Position numbers and translations under genes: made by a program. Source: Verrucomicrobiota bacterium (GTDB lineage: Bacteria; Verrucomicrobiota; Verrucomicrobiia; Limisphaerales; UBA1412). From it: DNA of 9,217 bases. Under the pieces are notes generated by a model that was given only the letters and a program-made list of their open reading frames with translations, made no database searches and was not told where the DNA came from. Below are positions 1-6,185 of this stretch, piece after piece. Positions within the stretch are counted from its first letter, which is position 1. Each line of letters starts with the position of its first letter. The DNA is taken from NCBI GenBank assembly GCA_017557085.1, contig JAFZAR010000173.1, positions 1 to 9,217 on the forward strand, read 5' to 3'.

Positions 1-1338
1 AAGCAAACGATAAAACGCCACATCATTCGTCAGGTAATGCTGCTGATCCGTAAAGGCTTTGTTCTTATAAGTCCCCTGCAAACGGGCCACCATATCCTGG
101 CTGAACTTGGAATCATCCACCAGCTCCTGGATATCAAAAAACTTCCTCGGATTATCGCTCCCAGCCCAGTGATCGTCCAAACGGCTCCGATCCTCATTAT
201 CCCAGGCATCCCAGTCCGAGGAACTGCTGCCGGTTCTGTAAGCCGTCAACTGCAGCGGACCATCCGAATAAGTATCGGCCAAATCGTATTTGAATCGATC
301 CAGCACATTGGCCCGATCAATGTTCAGATCATGGCCTTTAAAAATCAGCTGTCCCATCCGGTCATAAGCTGATTGACGCGGGATCCACGTTTCATCCGAA
401 AGAGCCGCCAAATTGTCATAATCATCTTTATAACGATACTTCAGCACTTCCAGCGCGTCCGAAAAAGCCAGGCCGCGGTTGTAAGTATTCTCATCCGAAT
501 AATAGATGTAATCCTCACTCTCCCACTGAAGCGGATTCAGCTCACGGAAGAATGCCGCCAAGTTGATCTCCCAGCTGCCCACACCCTGACCGCGCTGATA
601 ACCGTAGTTGTTCAGCTCCTGAGTCTCTTTCTTCGTGTTATTATTGATATAATTGATATCCAGCGTCTTTCCAACAGGAACCCCCACATAAGCAAAACGC
701 CCGATAAAGCGGTTGCTCGGTGAGTGAGGCAGATTGGGATTTTCCAGCACACCGACCCACTGCGGATCGCCCCATTGCAGGGTGCGGACCATTCCCGTTC
801 CGCCGTCATTGGTCTGGCGGGTCATATCGAAACGGCCGTTCCGGTTGAAATCCAGATAAAAACGGAAATCATTCGTATGGCGATTGTTCTCCACCACATC
901 ATAAAAGACAGGCGCCACCGGAGCCACCTGCAGATTACCCAGAGAAACACGCAGATTTTCCGCGCTCCATTGGATCGGCATACCGTTCGTATCATACAGA
1001 CTGACATTGGTCAGATACCCGTCATAAGGATAAGCCACACGAGCCTTGAACTCATTCCTTTCGGGATTGTTCAGGTTTGTCGAGATCTGCAGATCATAGG
1101 AACCCGCGTTCGTATAAGTCAGAATATTCGCGATGACCTTCGCCTTCAGATGATCAAAAGCGGCCTCCGCCATCAACTTGGCGCGGTTCTGCTCCTCTGC
1201 CGCGTTGATAGAGGACTGCTCGCGGCGGCTCATGGCCAAATACGCTACGGCTAAAAAAGTTACAACGGCCAGCATGATCAACGTGATCACCAGGGCCACA
1301 CCGCTTTGCTCTCTATCTCTTAAAATCCTCATTTTCAT
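1..1338 (-). CDS. Large GspK/PilX-like pilus tip protein, 3'-partial
   Basis: The frame is open from ATG 1338 to the left edge with no stop (446 residues, C-terminus missing). The N-terminus MKMRILRDREQSGVALVITL has a short basic leader and a single hydrophobic helix about 13-36, then SRREQSSINAAEEQNRAKLMAEAAFD. This resembles PilX_N/GspK-type proteins. If Gly13 is the cleavage site, the +5 position is Ile18 and not Glu; lack of Glu5 is known for GspK, which caps the pseudopilus tip. DFNRNGRFD (163-171) fits a D-x-N-x-N-G-x-x-D calcium-binding loop. The rest is rich in Asp, Asn and Tyr. The ATG overlaps the PilW-like stop by four bases (ATGA), so translation is probably coupled; Met3 at 1332 is an alternative. 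It may also be related to the long 'Verru_Chthon cassette protein A' family, which I cannot verify here. Confidence 0.78.
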   Translation of the reverse strand, partial: MKMRILRDREQSGVALVITLIMLAVVTFLAVAYLAMSRREQSSINAAEEQNRAKLMAEAAFDHLKAKVIANILTYTNAGSYDLQISTNLNNPERNEFKARVAYPYDGYLTNVSLYDTNGMPIQWSAENLRVSLGNLQVAPVAPVFYDVVENNRHTNDFRFYLDFNRNGRFDMTRQTNDGGTGMVRTLQWGDPQWVGVLENPNLPHSPSNRFIGRFAYVGVPVGKTLDINYINNNTKKETQELNNYGYQRGQGVGSWEINLAAFFRELNPLQWESEDYIYYSDENTYNRGLAFSDALEVLKYRYKDDYDNLAALSDETWIPRQSAYDRMGQLIFKGHDLNIDRANVLDRFKYDLADTYSDGPLQLTAYRTGSSSSDWDAWDNEDRSRLDDHWAGSDNPRKFFDIQELVDDSKFSQDMVARLQGTYKNKAFTDQQHYLTNDVAFYRLL

Positions 1339-2579
1339 TGCAATGCCATTCGTACAGGGATCCTTTTACGGAACAGATGCACTTGTCCCGAATTTCTCAG
1401 TAAATACTGCCGGCGGGCATCCAGATTGCCGATCGCCTTGACCCGCTCTATCGCCTGCGGTTCCAGCAGTCCCAACTCGATCTCGATATAAGATGGGATC
1501 GCGTTGCTCATAAACAGGTTATCCGTCACAACTGAGCGGGTTCCTGTTCCTATCATTTGTCCCAGGATCACCAAATTAGTGGCCATATCCACATCATTGG
1601 TCGGGAACAGCAGTTTGGAATTGATCCTCCAGGTTCCCGCGTAATCCAAATAATTCTCCACCAGATCGTCCATCTTCAGATCCGGATTCGGTATCTTCGT
1701 GTAAATATTGAAACCCGATTGCGGTGTGCCGTTCGTTCTGCGAATCCCTGCTGAATCCCAGTAGACGCGGTTCCAGTCGCTCACATTCGGACGGTAGTAA
1801 TTCGTATATTCGATATACTGACCTGCCGAGTCATAGCACTTGATCGAGAAATGTACCACACCTTCCGCCAGCAGATTCGCATTCGTGTGATAATATCCGC
1901 GCGCAGACCCGTCATCGATCCCACGGAACTGTTGGATCCATCCGTAAGCCGTATTCGTGCTGTACTCTGTGGAAGGTTCCGACTCCCCCAGCTCATTTAG
2001 CTTGGAAAATCCCATGCGGTAAAGTCCGCCGATACCATTGGAATTGACCTGATAGACCGCGTTGGTCGCACGGTTATTCGTTACGATCGTCGTATCTCCT
2101 ACAAAATAAGCGCACGGCACCCAGCAGTTGCTCTGTTTTTGCAGGAAAAACATATCCTGCATGAAATTCGTCCTGTACGGTCCATTGGTATCACCCGGCA
2201 CCGTTGCCTGGATCATTGGCAGACTGCGGTCATAGCGGGTACTGGGATAATCATAAGGATAACTCAACAGGGTCAGGAAATTAGCACCGTTCTCCGTATT
2301 GCAGGCGGCCAGCAGCTCGATATCGCGTGTGATCACATCCAGCGCCATACGGCCCGTGGTCATCACATCCACCTGTGCGTTGTTCGAGCGAAAAGACTTC
2401 TGGGTCTGATTGAACATACTGTACAGACCGTAGATGATGATCGTCATCATCACAGAAACCATCAAAACCTCTAAAAGCGAAAAACCGAGTGTCGGCCTTC
2501 CTCCGAGAACTCGTTCCTTCTCTAATGAAGTTGAAACACTTACTGCGTTTTCTCGTCGCTGTTGCCTTAATAAAATCAT
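1335..2579 (-). CDS. PilW-like prepilin (minor pseudopilin)
   Basis: Predicted minor pseudopilin of PilW/GspJ type. Length is 414 residues from ATG 2579; a TTG at 2600 would add seven. The long leader (32 residues) ends in Gly32, followed by FSLLEVLMVSVMMTIIIYGL with Glu at +5 (Glu37). The segment after the helix, FNQTQKSFRSN then VDVMTTGRMALDVITRDIE (70-88), is typical of PilW, where a helix is rich in 'R.AL..i.rdi'. Later, LAEGVVHFSIKCYDSAG fits the PilW 'l..gV..f...y....G' strand. The C-terminus VHLFRKRIPVRMALQ is recalled from verrucomicrobial relatives (from memory, not checked). Its stop overlaps the next start as ATGA. ATG 2579 is preferred because GGAG lies 11 bases upstream. Confidence 0.83.
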   Translation of the reverse strand: MILLRQQRRENAVSVSTSLEKERVLGGRPTLGFSLLEVLMVSVMMTIIIYGLYSMFNQTQKSFRSNNAQVDVMTTGRMALDVITRDIELLAACNTENGANFLTLLSYPYDYPSTRYDRSLPMIQATVPGDTNGPYRTNFMQDMFFLQKQSNCWVPCAYFVGDTTIVTNNRATNAVYQVNSNGIGGLYRMGFSKLNELGESEPSTEYSTNTAYGWIQQFRGIDDGSARGYYHTNANLLAEGVVHFSIKCYDSAGQYIEYTNYYRPNVSDWNRVYWDSAGIRRTNGTPQSGFNIYTKIPNPDLKMDDLVENYLDYAGTWRINSKLLFPTNDVDMATNLVILGQMIGTGTRSVVTDNLFMSNAIPSYIEIELGLLEPQAIERVKAIGNLDARRQYLLRNSGQVHLFRKRIPVRMALQ

Positions 2580-2590
2580 AACATACTTTT

Positions 2591-2594
2591 CTCC
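2591..2594 (-). promoter_or_regulatory. Shine-Dalgarno GGAG that decides the PilW-like start
   Basis: On the minus strand GGAG (within GTGGAGAA) lies 11 bases before the ATG at 2579. It is the clearest Shine-Dalgarno in the window. It falls inside the coding region if the TTG at 2600, directly abutting the previous stop, were used as start. This favours the ATG at 2579. Confidence 0.55.
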
Positions 2595-2600
2595 ACGCAA

Positions 2601-3485
2601 CTATCGTACCAACTGATCATAAAAGATCCCGTTATTGGTCACAGAAAAGTTATTTTTGTCAAAATACCACAGCATGACCTTGCGGGTACCAATACCGGGG
2701 ATCTCCATATTTTCCAATGTGTTGTCCAGCGACCCTGAGACCACCGTATGGAATTCCTGAGAATGATCACCGGCTTTGTAGCCGCCGCGGGCAGCCTTCT
2801 GCACCGGCCAGCCCAAAGTCAAATTCACCTGCCAGGCACACTGTGACATGGATCGCTCACGCTGCATTTGATCATTCAAGCTCTTATTGTCTTTAATGTT
2901 CCGCATATCCATGTAATTGGTAGCCACAGGCAGGATCTGTGCTTCCACCAAATAGCTCATCCCGAAATCACGATTGGCTTCCAGCGTATTCTTATCGGCC
3001 GCCGTTCCGTTTATGGAGCGCACCTTCAGTTTGCAAGTCATGTTCGTGTAATAGTTATTCCCCAAAATCTCGTTATTGTTCAGATAATTGGGAACCCACA
3101 CATTGCTGCTGGTCATCAGGAATTGAGGCGCGCTGAGCAGTCCCACGATTTCCTTTGTGCCCCAGTAAACTCCGCCGGAAACATTGTTTTCAATAACGAC
3201 TGGATCCGCGTCGGGTTTTGCGTAAAGCAAGATCTCATCCACATAGAGTCCCAGATCATCATACCCTTTGGCGCCGTTGCGAATGGCTTCCAGAAGGTAG
3301 TTTCCGTCCATCAAACTGAGCGTGCTTTCGCGGTTCTTTTTCTGAACCTGACCGCCCAGCGGAAGAACACCCATGATCACCACCATGGAAAAGCCCACGA
3401 TGGCCAAACAAAGCGCGATCTCGATCATGGTAAAACCATGTTCACGCTTCATTCTCCGATTTGCTCTATTGGAAAAAAACTTCAT
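2601..3485 (-). CDS. PilV-like prepilin (minor pseudopilin)
   Basis: Predicted minor pilin or pseudopilin. Length is 294 residues. It has a basic leader with Gly17 at the cleavage site, then FTMIEIALCLAIVGFSMVVI with Glu at +5 (Glu22). 'IALCLAIVGF..V...GVLPLG' resembles PilV/GspI-type proteins, as does the following segment with NREST and YLLEAIRNGAKG (63-74). The globular part is Asn- and Tyr-rich and matches no fold I can name. ATG at 3485 lies 2 bp after the preceding TAG; Met12 is a possible alternative start that leaves a five-residue leader. PilV- and GspI-type proteins work with GspH-, PilW/GspJ- and GspK/PilX-type partners in a complex that primes fibre assembly, which agrees with the order of genes here. 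Confidence 0.82.
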   Translation of the reverse strand: MKFFSNRANRRMKREHGFTMIEIALCLAIVGFSMVVIMGVLPLGGQVQKKNRESTLSLMDGNYLLEAIRNGAKGYDDLGLYVDEILLYAKPDADPVVIENNVSGGVYWGTKEIVGLLSAPQFLMTSSNVWVPNYLNNNEILGNNYYTNMTCKLKVRSINGTAADKNTLEANRDFGMSYLVEAQILPVATNYMDMRNIKDNKSLNDQMQRERSMSQCAWQVNLTLGWPVQKAARGGYKAGDHSQEFHTVVSGSLDNTLENMEIPGIGTRKVMLWYFDKNNFSVTNNGIFYDQLVR

Positions 3486-3487
3486 CG

Positions 3488-4384
3488 CTAAAACTCATCT
3501 TTCAACGCGGTCACCTTGCCCGTCTTGCCGTCGATCTTGATACGCAGCAGAGGTTCCTTGTCGACCGCTGTTTTAGGAGTGATTTCAACTGTCTCTACCG
3601 GAGTAGAATAAAAACCGCTGGCCTTAATAATGGGCAACAGTTCAAAATTGTATTCCACCGGAACATTCAAAATAGAAGGTGTCGTATTATTCCCTTCCAG
3701 ATACGGGAAAAACAGCTCACCCCGGTAATTGAACGCGATACAGGGAAAATGAAATTCCGGCCCTTTGGAATTGGGGAATCTGAAGGTCATCTGCGGCAAG
3801 GGCGCTTCCACACCCTGCACTCTGTAACGATTGGTTTTCAATGACATCCAATCGCTCATTGACAGATTATTGGTCAGCTTATAAGGATGGAACATGACTC
3901 CTTCGGGCAAAGTCTTCCACTCCGTCAAATAGCGGGGACGCTTCTGTGAAGGCTGATCCCCCACGGTGCGATCCGCATAAATGGCATAAGCCGTGTACTG
4001 CTGCTGGATCAGATTCGTCCAAAGCAGTTTGGAACTTTGCAGAAAACGCTCCGTCTCTGCGGAAGGCTGTTCTCTGGCCGCCAGATTCAGCCTCGTCTGG
4101 AAATTATTCCGCTCCCAATAAACATTGGTCGTGACAAAGAACATGTAAACATTGCAGCGGTCGCTGATCGCGCGGGTGCGGGCATAGTTGATGTCATCGG
4201 TCAGCTGGCGGATGACACTGTTGACCAGATTGCCCTGACCAAACCCCTTCAGAGCCGGCATACTCAGCGCTGCCATCAGCCCGATGATCGTCACTACCAC
4301 CAGGATCTCTATCAGCGTAAAGCCGGAAAGCGATCGTTCCTTGCTTCTGTCGCAGTTTTTGTTATGTTCACCTAAGCAAAACAT
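3488..4384 (-). CDS. GspH/FimT-like minor pseudopilin
   Basis: Predicted minor pseudopilin. Length is 298 residues, with a 21-residue leader ending in Gly21 then FTLIEILVVVTIIGLMAALSMP; Glu at +5 is Glu26. After the helix, QLTDDINYARTRAISDRCNVYMFF (60-83) is the GspH/FimT pattern in which an 'AR..AI' helix is followed by a beta strand. IAFNYRGEL (216-224) and RIKIDGKTGKVTAL (281-294) match the closing strands of that domain, where '.f.p.G.' and 'TG.v' are typical. It is about 100 residues longer than classical GspH. ATG at 4384 is chosen; a possible GAGG lies about 12 bases upstream, rather far. It follows the GspG-like gene by 27 bp and ends 2 bp before the next ATG, implying coupled translation. 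The exact role (initiator versus tip) is inferred from family and context. Confidence 0.85.
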   Translation of the reverse strand: MFCLGEHNKNCDRSKERSLSGFTLIEILVVVTIIGLMAALSMPALKGFGQGNLVNSVIRQLTDDINYARTRAISDRCNVYMFFVTTNVYWERNNFQTRLNLAAREQPSAETERFLQSSKLLWTNLIQQQYTAYAIYADRTVGDQPSQKRPRYLTEWKTLPEGVMFHPYKLTNNLSMSDWMSLKTNRYRVQGVEAPLPQMTFRFPNSKGPEFHFPCIAFNYRGELFFPYLEGNNTTPSILNVPVEYNFELLPIIKASGFYSTPVETVEITPKTAVDKEPLLRIKIDGKTGKVTALKDEF

Positions 4385-4411
4385 GCTGAGTGCAAACCTC
4401 GTATTTTATGA

Positions 4412-5203
4412 TTAGTGCCAGCTGATTACGTTGTCTTTATTGACCCCTACATTGGCCTTGAGGGTCGGATCCGCTTTGCCGTCCGGTCCCATAGACCAGA
4501 TCATCACACTGGCTCTGACACCAAATGTATTCGCGCTGCCGGGCAGCTGATAATCCGGAACCAGCACCAGTCCCTGGATGCCCATTCTCACGTTGCTGGA
4601 ATCGGCTCCTACTGCCATCTTTCCATACATCCAATCCACTGTGTAATCATCATAATTCAAGTCCAGGGAGATGAAATACGGATTGCCCCAGGGATCACGG
4701 TACACGCCCGTCGGATCTACCGCCGAAGGAGTACCGATCTTATTGCTGTCCTTCACATTCAGAAAAACTTCCTTGCGGGGATTACGCTGATGCTGATAGT
4801 TCGGCGTTTTCAGACCGTTGCCGTAGTATTCCATATCACGCAGGATGGCGATCACCTCCGCGTTGTTGGTCATATAACCGCTCTGGCAAGGCAGATTCAA
4901 ATTCAAATCGTTATAACTCTTTCCTTCCGGAGGCTGCACATTGAACATGCCATAGGTAAAGTCGTATATTCCCGCTTTATCACTGGTTTCCTTGGAGGTG
5001 GGCAGCTTGCCGTAAGAGCTTTGATACTGAGAGATAGCACCCATCAGGTTGGACATTTCCACCTGAGCCTGTTTGATTTTGACCTTGGCCTTCCCCTTCA
5101 CCACAGCCGGGAAAGTCATTCCGGCCAGGATGCCGATAATGGCGATCACTACCAAAAGTTCGATCAGCGTAAAAGCTTTATTTCTATTTGTTTTTATCTT
5201 CAT
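4412..5203 (-). CDS. gspG: GspG-like major-type pseudopilin
   Basis: Probable principal pseudopilin of the fibre. Length is 263 residues. It has a short basic leader MKIKTNRNKA, then FTLIELLVVIAIIGILAGM with Glu at +5 (Glu15). The residue before the cleavage site is Ala10, not the usual Gly; all other recognisable prepilins here have Gly. Ala at -1 is tolerated by prepilin peptidases and is, to my knowledge, common in PVC bacteria. Downstream are SNLMGAISQYQSSYGKLP (51-68), DPWGNPY (170-176) and WSMGPDGKAD (236-245); the last two match the C-terminal region of GspG that binds calcium in studied T2SS. It is longer than textbook GspG because of an insert at about 70-165. Start ATG at 5203 lies 10 bp after the previous stop in an AT-only spacer with no Shine-Dalgarno, so translation may rely on coupling or on an unstructured leader. 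Confidence 0.92.
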   Translation of the reverse strand: MKIKTNRNKAFTLIELLVVIAIIGILAGMTFPAVVKGKAKVKIKQAQVEMSNLMGAISQYQSSYGKLPTSKETSDKAGIYDFTYGMFNVQPPEGKSYNDLNLNLPCQSGYMTNNAEVIAILRDMEYYGNGLKTPNYQHQRNPRKEVFLNVKDSNKIGTPSAVDPTGVYRDPWGNPYFISLDLNYDDYTVDWMYGKMAVGADSSNVRMGIQGLVLVPDYQLPGSANTFGVRASVMIWSMGPDGKADPTLKANVGVNKDNVISWH

Positions 5204-5213
5204 ATATTAAAAT

Positions 5214-6038
5214 CTAATTTAAATAGTCTCTTCTCAGTTCGGGTTTCATTCCGTTCCAGTTCCCGATCACATAATACTCCACGTACCGGCGGCCGTTTTC
5301 ATCCGTCTGCACATTGCCTTGGCGGGCCAGCTGAAACTCTGCCCATAAATCAAATTTGCCGGGATTGTTCGTTGGATCCGAGGAATTATAGTGCCACGGA
5401 TTGTTCAACCCCATCTTGCGCCAGCCTTTACCGCGGGATTCCAGCTCCTGCCGGTAAAGCGGAGCCTGCACCGGGACTCGGAAGATATCAAAAGTCACCG
5501 TCCGGTTCATATTGGTGATCTTTCCCAGCTTGCTGTTGCTGTAGTTATTCAGAAAATTGCGTACCTTGGCAGGCTTCTCTGACGCGTTCAGGATACCGTC
5601 CGCGGCACCGCCAAACAGCGGTCTCATCTCCGCAGCTGTCAGCAGATGCAGACTGCCGTTCGGTGTACGGGAATGAGGAGAAGAAAAAGCCATATTCGTA
5701 ACGATGCAGCCCGTCAGCTCCAGAACCAGCTGATTCGTAGCGGAAGAACCGGGTATTCTGTTCCCATTGGGATACTTCAGCTGATTGTCCGGAGGATAGA
5801 CCTTATATTTATCCTTATAGAACTCGATCGCGGTCACCAGGTGGGACAGCTCGCCCTGCACGCGGGCAATGCGCATCTTACTGCTGGCCAGTCCGGAAAG
5901 TCCCAGAATCATCCCTGCGAGGATGCCGATCAGTGCGATCACAGTCAGCAATTCAATCATCGTAAAGCCGACGGGCTGCCTGGCAGAGGCGATCCCGTTC
6001 TGCTTTTCCAATTCACTGTATATCTTACTGCTAAACAC
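5214..6038 (-). CDS. GspG-like pseudopilin with class III prepilin signal
   Basis: Predicted fibre subunit made as a prepilin, cleaved and N-methylated by a prepilin peptidase, then assembled by the ATPase/GspF motor. Length is 274 residues. It has a 24-residue leader ending in Gly24, then FTMIE with the invariant Glu at +5 (Glu29), and a hydrophobic helix about 31-51 (LTVIALIGILAGM). The helix continues into SKMRIARVQGELSHLVTAIEFYKDKYKVYPP, the pattern of GspG-type pilins. Near the C-terminus, NNPWHYNSSDP and GKFDLWAEF (212-234) resemble a degenerate GspG 'DPWGNPY...FDLWS' region. It is roughly twice the length of textbook GspG (about 140), with an insertion at about 90-200. GTG at 6038 is the start: an in-frame TAA lies nine codons upstream and GAAGAAAG is correctly spaced. 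It is the first prepilin gene downstream of the sigma-54-like element; the next gene follows after 10 bp. Confidence 0.88.
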   Translation of the reverse strand: MFSSKIYSELEKQNGIASARQPVGFTMIELLTVIALIGILAGMILGLSGLASSKMRIARVQGELSHLVTAIEFYKDKYKVYPPDNQLKYPNGNRIPGSSATNQLVLELTGCIVTNMAFSSPHSRTPNGSLHLLTAAEMRPLFGGAADGILNASEKPAKVRNFLNNYSNSKLGKITNMNRTVTFDIFRVPVQAPLYRQELESRGKGWRKMGLNNPWHYNSSDPTNNPGKFDLWAEFQLARQGNVQTDENGRRYVEYYVIGNWNGMKPELRRDYLN

Positions 6039-6096
6039 TTTAACTTTCTTCAGATAAATACGTTAATCAAATGATCCAAGCTCTTTTCAGAACTTT

Positions 6097-6175
6097 GTCT
6101 GGTACTCGCAACTTTCATGCCAAATTGTAAAAAGTATTTCCACTTTGCGTTTTGGCACAGCTTCGGGCACCAGAC
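6097..6175 (-). repeat. Nested imperfect inverted repeat (possible stem-loop or operator)
   Basis: Three pairs of arms share nearly the same centre, about 6136-6138. The outer pair is GTCTGGT / ACCAGAC (6097-6103 with 6169-6175). The middle pair is TGCCAAA / TTTGGCA (6118-6124 with 6151-6157). The inner pair is AAAGT / ACTTT (6131-6135 with 6142-6146), closing a 6-base loop. Unpaired bulges of 11 and 14 bases lie between outer and middle arms. In read-through RNA from gspF this could fold as a long interrupted hairpin. As DNA it could be an operator. One middle arm overlaps the -24 element and one outer arm lies between -12 and the predicted transcription start. Confidence 0.5.
6108..6122 (-). 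promoter_or_regulatory. Sigma-54 (RpoN)-type -24/-12 promoter
   Basis: The minus strand reads TGGCATGAAAGTTGC, preceded by T. This matches the sigma-54 consensus YTGGCACG-N4-TTGCW at nearly every position. The invariant GG (-24) and GC (-12) are correctly spaced. Departures are T for C at the sixth base of TGGCAC and G for A/T after TTGC. The predicted start of transcription is near 6096, leaving a leader of about 58 nt before the GTG at 6038. Sigma-54 control of pilin genes is known from Pseudomonas, Myxococcus and Geobacter pilA. An activator binding site is not identified. No transcript data support it, and the -24 element overlaps an arm of the inverted repeat, so part of the match could come from that structure. 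Confidence 0.55.
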
Positions 6176-6185
6176 CGCGAATCTT

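Larger units (their letters stand above)
6039..6185 (-). promoter_or_regulatory. Regulatory intergenic region between gspF and the prepilin operon
   Basis: At 147 bp this is the largest non-coding gap in the window and is AT-richer than the genes beside it. It contains a sigma-54-like -24/-12 element (6108-6122), a nested inverted repeat (6097-6175), and a purine-rich GAAGAAAG at 6044-6051, five bases before the GTG start at 6038, as a possible ribosome binding site. The inverted repeat is not followed by a U-run in the transcribed direction, so it does not look like a classical intrinsic terminator. The gap is most simply read as the start of a separate prepilin transcription unit. Confidence 0.6.

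Noticed and set aside
37..1254. Three consecutive plus-strand open frames (37-372, 373-723, 724-1254)
   Set aside because: They share one frame and are shadows of the GspK/PilX-like gene on the minus strand, which reads through the whole stretch without a stop and has a proper N-terminal membrane anchor.
2577..2600. TTG at 2600 as the start of the PilW-like gene
   Set aside because: It would abut the previous stop and place the only good Shine-Dalgarno (GGAG) inside the coding region. The ATG at 2579 is better placed.
4415..5518. A 367-codon open frame on the plus strand
   Set aside because: It runs antisense across two pseudopilin genes with clear prepilin signals. Its product has no coherent domain and no ribosome binding site was seen.
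6097..6175. Intrinsic terminator after gspF
   Set aside because: The inverted repeat has a long interrupted stem and no T-run follows on the minus strand, so it does not meet the usual criteria.
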